64,000 nucleotides of DNA. Origin: a bacterium. Its GTDB lineage: Bacteria > Hinthialibacterota > Hinthialibacteria > H5-UNCL2. The notes under the pieces are model-generated. The model ran no database searches. It was not told the DNA's origin and worked only from the letters and a program-made list of their open reading frames with translations. Below are positions 1 through 8,481 of this stretch, one piece after another (the first letter of the stretch is position 1; every line of letters begins with the position of its first letter). Both the position numbers and the translations under genes were made by a program. The stretch lies in the NCBI GenBank assembly GCA_015075175.1, contig JABTUV010000001.1:1213841-1277840 (forward strand), given 5' to 3'.

Positions 1-438
1 GGCAGCTACGGCTGCCTGGAGGCCATCGCCTCCGTCTCCTCCATCGTCAGGAACGTCAAGCAACGGTTGGCGGACAACTATCCCAGCATGTTGGGCGAGC
101 TGCCTCCGGAGCGGCTGGACTACAAGGCCATCTGCCGCGCCGCCAAGGCCGGCGACAAGCTGGCGGTGCGCACGCTGGACGAGGCCGCCCAGTACCTGGC
201 CATCGCCATCGGCAACGCCATCGACCACGTCGATCCGGAGATGATCCTCTTGTGCGGTTCGGCCTTCATGGAGGACGATTACCTTTATCACAAGGTGCTG
301 TCGCTGGAGCCGCGCCGCTCCTTCGCCTTCTCCAGCAATGCGGTGGCCATCGAGCGGTCCAAGCTGGATCACTGCGAACTGGTGGGCGCCGCCACGCTGA
401 TTCTGAAGGACTTCTTTTCCGGCGGCGGAACGCTCTGA
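1..438 (+). CDS. ROK-family protein (sugar kinase/repressor), C-terminal part
   Basis: The reading frame is open from base 1, so the gene starts before the window. The first residues read GSYGCLEAIAS, which matches the ROK signature GxxGCLE(T/A)xAS that follows the zinc-binding cysteines in this family. The remainder (ALDEAAQYLAIAIGNAIDHVDPEMILLCG in pieces: AAQYLAIAIGNA, then DPEMILLCGSA) fits the ROK C-terminal ATP-binding half. ROK proteins are sugar kinases such as glucokinase or N-acetylmannosamine kinase, or transcriptional repressors with an added N-terminal helix-turn-helix. Because the N-terminus is missing, kinase and repressor cannot be separated here. Stop TGA at 436-438. Confidence 0.85.
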   Translation, partial: GSYGCLEAIASVSSIVRNVKQRLADNYPSMLGELPPERLDYKAICRAAKAGDKLAVRTLDEAAQYLAIAIGNAIDHVDPEMILLCGSAFMEDDYLYHKVLSLEPRRSFAFSSNAVAIERSKLDHCELVGAATLILKDFFSGGGTL

Positions 439-612
439 ATCCGGTTTGTGGGTTGACGCCGTGAAGATGCACCGAGATGAAGAAAAACCGAGTCCCTGAG
501 TAGCGGCCCGCCGGGGACTCACGCGAAATGCAATGGGCGCCTTCGGGCCGCGTATCGAAGGGCGGCTTTTCGCTGTCACGTTGCTTGACGCGGTGAAAAG
601 GGAGAACATGCC

Positions 613-1965
613 ATGCCCGACCAGCCGTCCGACTTCGACTTTCGCTTCGACCAGCCTTCGCCCGAGGAGCTGGGGGCGGGACGGACTGCGCCGCCCGGCC
701 GGCCCGGGCTGCCCTGGGAACGCCGCGCCGAGATCGGTTTCTTTCCGGCCCTCGGCAAGACCCTGGTCGTCGTGCTCACCAATCCCTCGCGCGCCTTCCG
801 CGAGATGCGCCTGGACGACGACCTCTGGAACCCGCTCTACTTCCTCCTCATCTTCGGATGCACCGTCGCCGTGGTAAACTTCATCTTCAGCATGGCGGGA
901 TTGCCGCTGCAAGTGTTCATCTGGGAGCAGATGGAGCGCTTCGGCTACCAGGCGCCGCGCGAGGAGCTGGAGATCGTGCAGTTCTTCAGCAGCATGGCGG
1001 GACGGATTGTGGGACTGGTGTTGGCGCCGATAGTGATCTCCGTCGGCGCTTTCGTCAGCGCCGGGCTTATCCACGTGGTACTTCTGCTGTGGTCGGGTCC
1101 GCAGCGCGGTTACGTCACGACCTTCAAGGTCGTCGCGTTCGCATCCGGCGCGACCACGCTGGTGAGCCTCTTTCCCTGCGGAGGCGGATGCATCGCGATC
1201 GTGTGGAGCCTCGTGGTCACCATCCTGGGGCTGATGGCGGCGCACGACATCGACGGCGGGCGCGCGACCGTGCCGGTGCTCGCGCCCAACGTCCTGTGCT
1301 GCTGCGCCATTGCCGCAGCCGTCATGCTCGTATTCGTTGTTCTGGGGATTGCGTTACCGCCGCCGGCGCGGTGTTATAGCCATCAGTTGGCGCGCGGTGC
1401 GCGCGATGGGAGGGTATCCCGTTGGTGCGCGGTGCGCGCGATGGGAGGGTATCCCGTTGGTGCGCGGTGCGCACCCTACGAGACGTTCCGGTTGGTGCGC
1501 GGTGCGCACCCTACGAGACGTTCCCGTTGGTGCGCGGTGCGCACCCTACGAGACTTTCAGGTCGGCGATCTTCGCTTTGATTTCGCGGATGCGGGCGCTG
1601 ATGTCGATGGGCTTCTGTGCGGCCTGGCGCTCTTTCTCCGCCCAGCGAACCGCCGACCAGTTGTTGACCATAGCGGCGATGCTGCGTCCGATCTTCAACA
1701 AATTAAGAAATTCCTCGCGGTCCAGATGCTTGTTGAGAAAGATGTAACGGTTGCGCATGAAGTAGTCTTCGTCGAAGTCCTCCGGCTCGATCACCACGCC
1801 GGCGAGGTTGTCGACGCTGCACAGCCCGCGCTCGACCGCCCAGCGCCAAACCTGTGTGCCCGGGCAGACCATGAGGGGCGTGACCACGCAGCCCTGCAGC
1901 GTGTCGGCGTTCTCGCAGATGAACTGGTAGGTCGCCAGAATGTCCTCGCGCCGCTCCGAGGGTGA
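613..1965 (+). CDS. Yip1-domain membrane protein with repeat-derived C-terminal extension
   Basis: Start ATG at 613 follows GGGAGAACATGCC. Residues 1-60 are polar, then about five hydrophobic segments follow (for example around residues 75-95, 130-155, 190-215 and 228-252), a layout typical of bacterial Yip1/DUF1282-type membrane proteins of about 230-260 residues. The domain ends near residue 255 (base 1380). Beyond that the frame reads through a tandem array of GTAG-type repeats (1390-1549) and then antisense through the 3' half of the neighbouring radical SAM gene, stopping at 1965. The last 190 codons are therefore very unlikely to be ancestral protein. A frame slip near 1370 would stop at 1377-1379. 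Substrate and partners are unknown. Confidence 0.7.
   Translation: MPDQPSDFDFRFDQPSPEELGAGRTAPPGRPGLPWERRAEIGFFPALGKTLVVVLTNPSRAFREMRLDDDLWNPLYFLLIFGCTVAVVNFIFSMAGLPLQVFIWEQMERFGYQAPREELEIVQFFSSMAGRIVGLVLAPIVISVGAFVSAGLIHVVLLLWSGPQRGYVTTFKVVAFASGATTLVSLFPCGGGCIAIVWSLVVTILGLMAAHDIDGGRATVPVLAPNVLCCCAIAAAVMLVFVVLGIALPPPARCYSHQLARGARDGRVSRWCAVRAMGGYPVGARCAPYETFRLVRGAHPTRRSRWCAVRTLRDFQVGDLRFDFADAGADVDGLLCGLALFLRPANRRPVVDHSGDAASDLQQIKKFLAVQMLVEKDVTVAHEVVFVEVLRLDHHAGEVVDAAQPALDRPAPNLCARADHEGRDHAALQRVGVLADELVGRQNVLAPLRG
1390..1549 (-). repeat. Tandem array of GTAG-hairpin (REP-like) units
   Basis: Five units of about 30-34 bases; three on the right contain GGTGCGCACCGCGCACC preceded by GTAG when read on the minus strand, and two on the left have lost part of it. 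The core is a 7-bp stem GGTGCGC/GCGCACC with loop ACC. Repeated units also carry CGTCTC before GTAG, resembling the last codons (GTCTCGTAG) of the radical SAM gene, so amplification seems to have copied gene-end sequence. Confidence 0.85.
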
Positions 1966-2970
1966 GCCGATGATGAAGCAACTGGCCGCCTCGAACCCGT
2001 ACTTGCGGCAGTAATCGATCATCTTCTGGTTGTGCTCGGGCTTGACGCCGGTCTTGCCCAGCTCCTGAAGGATCGGCGCCGAGTTGGACTCAAAGCCGGT
2101 GTAAAGAATGTTGCAGTTCATGCGCGCCAGAAGATCGCACATCTCGTCGTCCATCAGGTTGACGCGCACGAAACAGCGCGTCGAAATCCCTGACAGCAGC
2201 CCCCGCTCCTCCAGGGCCAGCACGATCTCCTTGAAGCGTTTCTTGTTGGCGATGAACAGATCGTCGTAAAAGAGCACGTTCTCGCAGTCGTAGGTGTTGC
2301 GCAGATGCTCGATCTCGGCGCACACGTACTCCGCCGAATGGCCGCGGAACTTGCGCCCCCACTGCACGATGGTGGCGCAGAAGGTGCACTTGTAGGGACA
2401 GCCCCGCGAGGTCATGATGGTGGGATAGGTCTTGTTGTCGCCCCACTTGCCGTCCATCAGATGCCGATCCGGGATGGGGAAGACGTCCATGTCGTAAAGG
2501 AGTTCGCGGTCCTCGGTGCGAACCATGCCGCCGTTGTCCCAGAAGGCGATGCCCTGGATCTTCGCCAGGTCGCCGGCGGTGGGCTTCATACCCGTGGAGG
2601 CGTAGGCTTCCACCAATTCGGTTGCGCACTGCTCGCCTTCTCCGATCACGGCCAGGTCGAAGTCGCGGGTGAGACTCTCCACCAGCGAAGTGATATGCGG
2701 CCCGCCCAGCCAAACCGGGCAGCCCAGCGCCTCTTTCACCCGCTGGGCGTACTGCCGGGCGATCGAGTAGGCGTACGACACGCAGCCGATGCCCACGATG
2801 TCCGGCTTGGCCGCGATCAGCCGCTCCAGGTCGCGCTCGATGACGATCTCGCTCACGTGCGGCGAGTATTTGCGCAGATACGAGGAGATGTAACCGATTC
2901 CCAGCGGCTGATGGAACGACCATTCCTTGTCCAGTTCCGGGTTGACGGCGATGGTAAGACCGATTTTCAT
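1546..2970 (-). CDS. B12-binding domain radical SAM protein (first of three)
   Basis: A 474-residue protein. Residues 1-130 look like the cobalamin-binding fold of this family (GIGYISSYLRK, DIVGIGCVSYAYS, LGGPHIT, VIGEGE), and the radical SAM cluster motif CPYKCTFC lies at about 191-198, followed by a TIM-barrel-like region with YTGFES and GSPSE motifs. Such proteins use a 4Fe-4S cluster and S-adenosylmethionine, often for methyl transfer to unactivated carbon in lipid or natural-product pathways; the substrate is not predictable. I chose ATG at 2968-2970 because AAGGAACGGGAT precedes it and the family starts with MKIGL; the frame is open upstream to 3114 without homology. It is divergent from the next radical SAM gene. 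The stop TAG (1546-1548) lies in the GTAG of a repeat. Confidence 0.88.
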   Translation of the reverse strand: MKIGLTIAVNPELDKEWSFHQPLGIGYISSYLRKYSPHVSEIVIERDLERLIAAKPDIVGIGCVSYAYSIARQYAQRVKEALGCPVWLGGPHITSLVESLTRDFDLAVIGEGEQCATELVEAYASTGMKPTAGDLAKIQGIAFWDNGGMVRTEDRELLYDMDVFPIPDRHLMDGKWGDNKTYPTIMTSRGCPYKCTFCATIVQWGRKFRGHSAEYVCAEIEHLRNTYDCENVLFYDDLFIANKKRFKEIVLALEERGLLSGISTRCFVRVNLMDDEMCDLLARMNCNILYTGFESNSAPILQELGKTGVKPEHNQKMIDYCRKYGFEAASCFIIGSPSERREDILATYQFICENADTLQGCVVTPLMVCPGTQVWRWAVERGLCSVDNLAGVVIEPEDFDEDYFMRNRYIFLNKHLDREEFLNLLKIGRSIAAMVNNWSAVRWAEKERQAAQKPIDISARIREIKAKIADLKVS

Positions 2971-3088
2971 ATCCCGTTCCTTGCGGAAGACTTTACCACA
3001 CGACCACGTGACCGGGAAGGAAGAGGAGCCGGTTTCCATCCCGTTGCGGGTTAGGCTACTCCGAAATCCCCCTCCATGCAAGTATTTC

Positions 3089-3104
3089 TTGATTTGAAAA
3101 TCAA
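3089..3104. promoter_or_regulatory. AT-rich inverted repeat between divergent radical SAM genes
   Basis: TTGATTTGAAAATCAA is a perfect palindrome of two 7-base arms and a 2-base centre in the 193-base gap between the divergent genes at 2970 and 3164. It is much more AT-rich than its surroundings and could be an operator. No good -35/-10 pair could be assigned, so this is tentative. Confidence 0.3.
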
Positions 3105-3163
3105 TCAGTATCAAAACGATCCTAATTGCTTCCCCGGCCCGACCGTGCTAACCTGAAGGCGTC

Positions 3164-4573
3164 ATGGCGAAAAGAATCGTGCTCTGCCTCAATCCGCCCG
3201 GTGACAAGCGCTACCTGCGCGACAACTACTGCAGCCATGCCTCCAAGGCCCACTATTATTGGCATCCCTACGACCTCCTGGTTCAGGCGGGGGTGCTGGG
3301 GCAGAAGCACGAAGTCTTGGGGCTGGACGCCAACGTGCGCGGGTATTCATTCCAGAAGACGCACCAAATCCTGGCAAATCAACCCTTTGACGCCATTCTA
3401 TTCCTCACCGGCGCGGTCTCCTGGAAGGAGGACTTCCGCTTTGTCCACGAGCTGGTGGTGCGCCGTCCCGGGCTTTTCGTGTGTACGACCGGCGACATCG
3501 GCATCGCCCGCAGTACCCAACTCCTGGAGCAGTACCCCTGGATTGACAGCGTGCTCATGGACTTCACGGTTGACAGCCTCTCCCGCCACCTGGCGGGGGA
3601 GATCGAGCCGGGCGAGGAACTGCTGGACTACGCCTATCGCCACGATGGCGCCATCGTGGATACGGGCAAGGACAAGAAGATGCGCCGGATAGAGCTGCCC
3701 TTCCCGCGTTACGATCTCTTTCCCTCCCGGCACTACACCCATCCCTGCGCGCGGCGCTATCCCTTCGCCAGCATCATGACCGACTTCGGCTGCCCTTACA
3801 CCTGCACGTTCTGCATCACCGGCCAGTTGGGCTACAAGCTGCGGGACCTGGACAACGTGTTGTCCGAGATGCACTGGCTGTGGGACCAGGGCTATCGCGA
3901 GTTGTATGTGAAGGACAGCACCTTCGGCGTGCACAAAAAGCACCACAACGAGCTCTTGGACCGGATGATGGCGGAGGGGCTGGCTTTCTCGTGGTTCACG
4001 CTGTCGCGGGCCAACGTGCTCAATGAGGCGCTGATCGAGAAGATGGCGCGGGCCGGCTGCCATACCGTGCAGATCGGCGTCGAGAGCGTGGACGAGGAGA
4101 TTCTGAAAAACGTCAGGAAGGGCATCAAGGTGAGCCAGGTGATGGAGGTGTTTCAGCTGTGCCGCAAGCACGGCATCCGCACGCTGGCGCATTTCACCAT
4201 CGGTTTTCCGGGCGAGACGGAGGAGAGCGCCTTGCGCACGATCGAGTTCGCCAAGGTGCTGGACAGCGACTTCGCCTCGTTCAACATCGCCACCCCGCGA
4301 CTGGGCACGCCCTACCGCGACCAGGCGATCGCCGAGGGATGGACCGATCCGGGCCTGGACGTACTGGACAACAGCCTGCAGTTTCCGCAGATCAACATGC
4401 CGCAGTTGTCGGCGGCGGACCTGTGGCGGTTGCGCAGCCGGGCCGTGCGCGAATTCCACCTGCGGCCCCACTATCTCTGGCGCACGCTCAAGAACGCGGC
4501 CTCCTCGCGCGAACTGCTCTCGCACCTGCGGCAGGGGTACTATCTGTTCGCGGGGCTTTTGCGCGGCGGTTGA
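3164..4573 (+). CDS. B12-binding domain radical SAM protein (second of three)
   Basis: A 469-residue protein starting MAKRIVLCLNPPG, the usual opening of cobalamin-dependent radical SAM enzymes. The N-terminal 180 residues correspond to the B12-binding region (DAILFLTGAVSW, TTGDIGIA); CPYTCTFC at about 210-217 binds the 4Fe-4S cluster; GVESVDEE and HFTIGFPGETEES are the conserved barrel motifs. The C-terminal region (LSAADLWRLRSRAVREFHLRP) is shared with the third radical SAM protein of this cluster. Function is probably modification or methylation of a lipid or small molecule; substrate unknown. It is 61 bases upstream of the lipoprotein gene, so co-transcription is likely. Confidence 0.9.
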   Translation: MAKRIVLCLNPPGDKRYLRDNYCSHASKAHYYWHPYDLLVQAGVLGQKHEVLGLDANVRGYSFQKTHQILANQPFDAILFLTGAVSWKEDFRFVHELVVRRPGLFVCTTGDIGIARSTQLLEQYPWIDSVLMDFTVDSLSRHLAGEIEPGEELLDYAYRHDGAIVDTGKDKKMRRIELPFPRYDLFPSRHYTHPCARRYPFASIMTDFGCPYTCTFCITGQLGYKLRDLDNVLSEMHWLWDQGYRELYVKDSTFGVHKKHHNELLDRMMAEGLAFSWFTLSRANVLNEALIEKMARAGCHTVQIGVESVDEEILKNVRKGIKVSQVMEVFQLCRKHGIRTLAHFTIGFPGETEESALRTIEFAKVLDSDFASFNIATPRLGTPYRDQAIAEGWTDPGLDVLDNSLQFPQINMPQLSAADLWRLRSRAVREFHLRPHYLWRTLKNAASSRELLSHLRQGYYLFAGLLRGG

Positions 4574-4634
4574 ACGCCCCGCCCCCGGCTGCTATGCTGA
4601 GCGGCAAGTCTCCAAGTGGGGTCCGGGTGCAACC

Positions 4635-5867
4635 ATGAAGCGTCTCTTCCTTCCCTCGCTCGTCTTGGCCGTGCTGTTTTTATCCCTCGGATGCGTGGGC
4701 AATACACCCGACGCCACGCTCTTGAAGGGACTGGAGGCCTACCGCGACGGAGACTGGTGGGGGGCGATCCACTACTTCAAGATGTACGTGGAGAAGTGGC
4801 CGGACCACAACATGCACAACGAGGCGCTGTTTTACCTGGGCGACTGCAATTTCAACGCCGACCAGCTGCAACCGGCGGAGGACTATTTCCGGCGGTTTCT
4901 GTCCGCCGCGCCTTCCCATCAACTGTCGCACCGGGCGCGGCTGTCGCTGGCCATGATCCTGGACCGCAACAGCCGCAGCCTGGAAAAGGAGGGCAAGAGC
5001 GAGGAGGCGGCGGCCGCCTGGCGGGAGTCGGAGGAGCTGCTCAAGGACGTCTCGTCCTTGAACGATCCCATCTTCGGCGTCCTGGCCGACCAGGCGACGG
5101 TGTACCTGGCCAATGCCAGTTTCGTGCACGGCGCCACGGCCGAGGCGATTCTCCTGTACGAGCGGCGGCTGGCCAAGGCGGAGCGCGGGCTGGCGCGGGC
5201 CGAGCTGGACGCCGCCACGCCCTCGCGCCTGGCCGCCGCCATCGCCGATCCCACCGACGCCCGCATGTGGCTCGACAGCCTCCAGCAGCTGGCGACCATC
5301 CACTCGGTGGAAAAGGACTGGGACAAGGCGCGGCGCTACCACGAGGAGATCATCGCCGCCACCTTTCTGGCCCCCGACATGCGCGTCAACGAATACCGCG
5401 CCGTGGCGGCGACGTATCGCGCCGAGGACCGTCTGGCCGACGCCATCGCCGTCTATCAGCGCATGCGCGATGAACTGGTCGCCGAGGACGTGGACATGGC
5501 GACGGTCTTGACCATTCTCTCCAGCCGCTTCGTCGCCGACGCCTACATCGCCGCCGGCAGCCCGCTGGAGGCCTCGGCCGTTCTGGATCCGGTATATGAT
5601 CTGTGCCGGGGCATTTACCGAAATCCCGGCGACGACCGCGAGCTGGCGGTGTACGCGGGCATCAACCTGGCCGAGATCGCCCTGATCCGCGGCGCCACCG
5701 ACGAGGCTGAGAATACCCTCACCCAGGTGCTCCTGGACCATCCCAGCACCCGCTCCACGCAACTGGCCGAATACAAGCTGCGAGTCCTGCGGGCGATCCA
5801 GGCGGGGCAGGCGACCGCCGAGGCCGCCGCCGATCCCGCCGCCCTCATTCAGCCCGCCAGTCCCTGA
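4635..5867 (+). CDS. TPR-repeat lipoprotein
   Basis: A 410-residue protein. The N-terminus MKRLFLPSLVLAVLFLSLGC is a lipoprotein signal with lipobox LSLGC (cysteine at residue 20). The rest is helical with TPR-like units, for example GLEAYRDGDWWGAIHYFKMY, ALFYLGDCNFNADQLQPAED and later AVAATYRAEDRLADAIAVYQ, as in BamD/YbgF-like scaffold lipoproteins. It should sit on the periplasmic side of a membrane and mediate protein contacts. It lies between two radical SAM genes and its stop is one base from the start of the next gene, which suggests translational coupling and a shared process. No enzymatic motif is visible. Confidence 0.8.
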   Translation: MKRLFLPSLVLAVLFLSLGCVGNTPDATLLKGLEAYRDGDWWGAIHYFKMYVEKWPDHNMHNEALFYLGDCNFNADQLQPAEDYFRRFLSAAPSHQLSHRARLSLAMILDRNSRSLEKEGKSEEAAAAWRESEELLKDVSSLNDPIFGVLADQATVYLANASFVHGATAEAILLYERRLAKAERGLARAELDAATPSRLAAAIADPTDARMWLDSLQQLATIHSVEKDWDKARRYHEEIIAATFLAPDMRVNEYRAVAATYRAEDRLADAIAVYQRMRDELVAEDVDMATVLTILSSRFVADAYIAAGSPLEASAVLDPVYDLCRGIYRNPGDDRELAVYAGINLAEIALIRGATDEAENTLTQVLLDHPSTRSTQLAEYKLRVLRAIQAGQATAEAAADPAALIQPASP

Positions 5868-5868
5868 C

Positions 5869-7293
5869 ATGACCACGCGCCGCGCACTGCTTCTCAATCC
5901 CCCTTCCGGCCTCTATCGCCGCGACGACCGCTGCCAGTCCAAGGTCGAGGATCAGACCATTCAAGTCAATTTTCCCCCGCTGGTACTGGCGTACGCCGCG
6001 GGCGCGCTGATGGAAAAGGGCTGGCAGTGCCGCATCCGCGATTATCCCGCCGCCGGCGCCGGTTGGGACCGGCTGGAGGCCGACCTGCGGACGGATGATT
6101 ACTCGCTTGTTCTGATCGCCGCCACCTCGCCTACACTCCAAAACGATCTCAAGGCGGCGATGTTGGCGCGTTCGCTGCATCCCAACGCCGCCATCGCCGC
6201 CCGCGGCGAGATCTTTTCCACTCACGACGTGGCGATTCTGCGCGACCAGACGGCGCTGGATTTCGTCCTGCGGGGCGAAAACGAAGTGACTCTGCGCGAG
6301 TGGGGTGCTAATCACGGCCCATCGCACGCCATCCCCGGCCTCACCTGGCGTCGGCCCGACGGGGAGATCGCGCGCAATCCCGACCGCCCCCTGGTCTCCG
6401 ATCTGGACACCCTGCCCCGGCCCGCGCGCGAACTTCTGGATCATCGCCTCTATCGCAATCCCGAGAACGGCCGAATCCTCACCACCATTGAGACCGCCCG
6501 CGGCTGCCCTTACGCCTGCATCTTCTGCAGCGTCTTTCTGGCTACCGGCAAGGCCGTGCGCCAGTTCTCCGTGCCCCGCGTCTTGGACGAGATCGACGAA
6601 TGCATCACCCGCTGGAACATTCGCGAGTACCTTTTTCACGCCGACACCTTCACCTACCATCGCGACTGGGTACTCGCCCTCTGCCGCGGAATCGTGGAGC
6701 GGGGCTTTTCCATTCGCTGGGGCGCCAACTCGCGCGTCGACACCCTGGACCGCGAGATGCTCGTCGAAATGAAGCGCGCCGGCTGCCATACCATCGGTTT
6801 CGGCATCGAGAGCGGCGATGAGGAGTCCTTGCGGAAGATGAAGAAGGCGGCGCACGCCGACAAGGCCTTCCAGGCGGTCGCCCTGTGCCGCGAAGTGGGC
6901 GTGCGTTCCCATGCCTTCATGGTCGCCGGCTTCCCGTGGGACGACATGGCCTCACTGGAGCGCACCGTCGAGTTCGTGCGGCGGCTGGACCCGGATTTCT
7001 TCGATCTCAACCTGGCCCATCCCCTGCCGGGAACCGAACTCTGGAACCTGGCGCGGCAACTGGGCCTCCTGCAAGAGGAGAGGCTCTCCGGCGGCAGTTA
7101 CGGCAATCCGGCCATCTCGGGGACGCTTTCCGTCTCGCAGGAGGAGCTGGTGCGTTGGCGCAAGCGCTCGCTGTTGAAGCTTTATTTCCGTCCGAGATAC
7201 GTGGGGCGGACGCTGCTGCGGGCGGGGCGGGAGGGCCATCTCTCCAACTTCGTTTTGGCCGGCGCTCGCCGCCTGCGCGGGTTGCTGTCGTAG
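5869..7293 (+). CDS. B12-binding domain radical SAM protein (third of three)
   Basis: A 474-residue protein beginning LLLNPPSGLYRRDDRCQ after the first residues, a start common among B12-dependent radical SAM enzymes. The cobalamin-binding region spans about residues 30-140, the cluster motif CPYACIFC is at about 213-220, and GFGIESGDEESLRKMKKA and AGFPWDD follow in the barrel. The C-terminal segment (QEELVRWRKRSLLKLYFRP) matches the style of the second enzyme. It starts one base after the lipoprotein stop, so the three genes 3164-7293 look like an operon. The stop TAG (7291-7293) is part of a GTAG hairpin repeat. Substrate unknown. Confidence 0.9.
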   Translation: MTTRRALLLNPPSGLYRRDDRCQSKVEDQTIQVNFPPLVLAYAAGALMEKGWQCRIRDYPAAGAGWDRLEADLRTDDYSLVLIAATSPTLQNDLKAAMLARSLHPNAAIAARGEIFSTHDVAILRDQTALDFVLRGENEVTLREWGANHGPSHAIPGLTWRRPDGEIARNPDRPLVSDLDTLPRPARELLDHRLYRNPENGRILTTIETARGCPYACIFCSVFLATGKAVRQFSVPRVLDEIDECITRWNIREYLFHADTFTYHRDWVLALCRGIVERGFSIRWGANSRVDTLDREMLVEMKRAGCHTIGFGIESGDEESLRKMKKAAHADKAFQAVALCREVGVRSHAFMVAGFPWDDMASLERTVEFVRRLDPDFFDLNLAHPLPGTELWNLARQLGLLQEERLSGGSYGNPAISGTLSVSQEELVRWRKRSLLKLYFRPRYVGRTLLRAGREGHLSNFVLAGARRLRGLLS

Positions 7294-7310
7294 GGTGCGC
7301 ACCGCGCACC
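7290..7310 (+). repeat. GTAG-hairpin (REP-like) at gene end
   Basis: GTAG followed by GGTGCGCACCGCGCACC: a perfect 7-bp stem with loop ACC. The TAG is the stop codon of the radical SAM gene. Confidence 0.85.
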
Positions 7311-7324
7311 AACCACCCATGAGC

Positions 7325-7407
7325 TATGGGACGTATGGGACCTGTGGGACCTGTGGGACCTGTGGGACCTATGCGGGGAAGATTTCTCCCTGCGGTCGAA
7401 ATGACGG
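7325..7407 (+). repeat. 10-bp tandem repeat plus dispersed repeat of the ATTTCTCCCTGCGG type
   Basis: 7329-7372 holds about four copies of a GGGACCTGTG unit. Directly after it, 7379-7407 carries AAGATTTCTCCCTGCGG and GTCGAAATGAC, one copy of a repeat found again near 15.2, 19.3, 40.6 and 45.7 kb. Nothing coding is seen between 7294 and 7506. Confidence 0.8.
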
Positions 7408-7506
7408 TTACTGCGTTTTCCGCGGCTCTGCGCGAGTGCTCGCCACGGTGCGCGTTGCGCACCCCAGCGGCTTCAGTCCCGCCCCGAATGCGCCGATGAT
7501 TAACCT

Positions 7507-8149
7507 ATGCTCGACGTCGCGAACACATCCCGCAAGGCCCAGCATCAACTAGAGAAGGCTGCGCCGGAAATGCCGGCCTTGCATCTGCGTTACCTCTGTC
7601 AGTATCTCGACTATCTCGCCGCCGAGCGGGGATTGTCGCCGGCCTCGCGCGCGGCCTACCAACGCGATCTCTCCGATCATCTGGCGTACGTGGCGGAGCG
7701 GCGGCTGGAGTTTCCGGGCGGCATCACCTCGCGGCATCTGCTGGCGTACCTGGCGCGGCTCGGTTCGCGGGGACTGTCGCCGGCGTCGCTGGCGCGCAAG
7801 CGTTCCAGCCTGCGGGGTTTCTACCGGTTCCTGTGCGGAGAAGGAGTGATCGGGCACGATCCGGCGGCGCGGCTGGAGGGACGCGCCCAGGCGCGGCGCC
7901 TGCCCAGCGTCCTCTCTGAAGAAGAGGCGGCGCGCCTCGTTTCTGTTGCCGTCCCGGAGGGCGACTCGGCCGCCGCCCGCAAGGCGGCCCGCAATCGCGT
8001 GATGCTGGAACTGCTCTACGGCGCCGGGCTGCGCGACAGGCTTCTGCGTTTGAAAACCACCGATTTGACCACGCAGACGCTTGCGCGCCCATCTCGAAGC
8101 AAGAGCGGCTGGCGCGCCTATCCACAAGAAGTACCATCCCCGCGGCTGA
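7507..8149 (+). pseudogene. XerC/XerD-type tyrosine recombinase with internal deletion
   Basis: Residues 1-175 are a normal XerC/D N-terminus: the SAM-like core-binding domain (YLDYLAAERGLSPASRAAYQ, LARKRSSLRGFYRFL) and the opening of the catalytic domain ending LLYGAGLR, which contains the first catalytic arginine. A degraded LLRLKTTDL follows, and then the sequence passes directly, with frame slips, to TTQT, a KERL-like piece and YHPRG-stop (TGA 8147-8149), which is how XerC/D proteins end. About 110 residues with the catalytic Lys, HxR and His/Trp are missing, so the product cannot be active. The open frame that runs on to 8868 is incidental. Xer proteins resolve chromosome dimers; a functional copy should exist elsewhere. 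Confidence 0.75.
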
Positions 8150-8345
8150 TGACCCTGGCTGACCTATGCGGAGTTCGTATGGGAGTTTTTCCCTCCAGCA
8201 CAAGCCGGCCCAACGCGTGGGATTCGTACTCCGTCGTGCGCTCTGCGGCTCTGCGGCATTCGCCGCAAGGCGATCGCCCCACACGCGCGGTGCGCACCCT
8301 ATCTCCTCGTAGGGGCATGTTCTGCGTACCCCGTCAGGTTTCGAC
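8150..8345. other. Non-coding stretch with one GTAG repeat
   Basis: No gene is recognisable here. A degenerate inverted copy of the GTAG hairpin is at about 8283-8302 (GCGCGGTGCGCACCCTAT). Confidence 0.5.
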
Positions 8346-8366
8346 GGTGCGTGGTGCGCACCCTAC
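8346..8366 (-). repeat. GTAG-hairpin (REP-like)
   Basis: On the minus strand GTAG then GGTGCGCACCACGCACC. Its TAG closes a short dockerin-like remnant (8363-8470). Confidence 0.75.
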
Positions 8367-8470
8367 CACGCCTTCTCGCATAAGGACCTGGTGCGATCCG
8401 ACATCAGCACCAGAGGTCCCGTTCATCCAATCGGCCGTCGGGTACCATCAGGTCGTAGGCGACGGGATTC
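8363..8470 (-). pseudogene. Possible dockerin-like C-terminal remnant
   Basis: On the minus strand, downstream of the FBA-domain gene and beyond a repeat, one frame reads VAYDLMVPDGRLDERDLW and, after a one-base slip, LMSDRTRSLCEKAW-stop. DxxxPDGRLDERDL resembles the calcium-binding loop of a dockerin or EF-hand, which is what ends the larger homologous gene at 9517-12546. It may be the lost tail of the 8482-9462 gene, cut off by repeat insertion. The match is short, so this is a weak call. Confidence 0.3.
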
Positions 8471-8481
8471 TCGCTGTACCA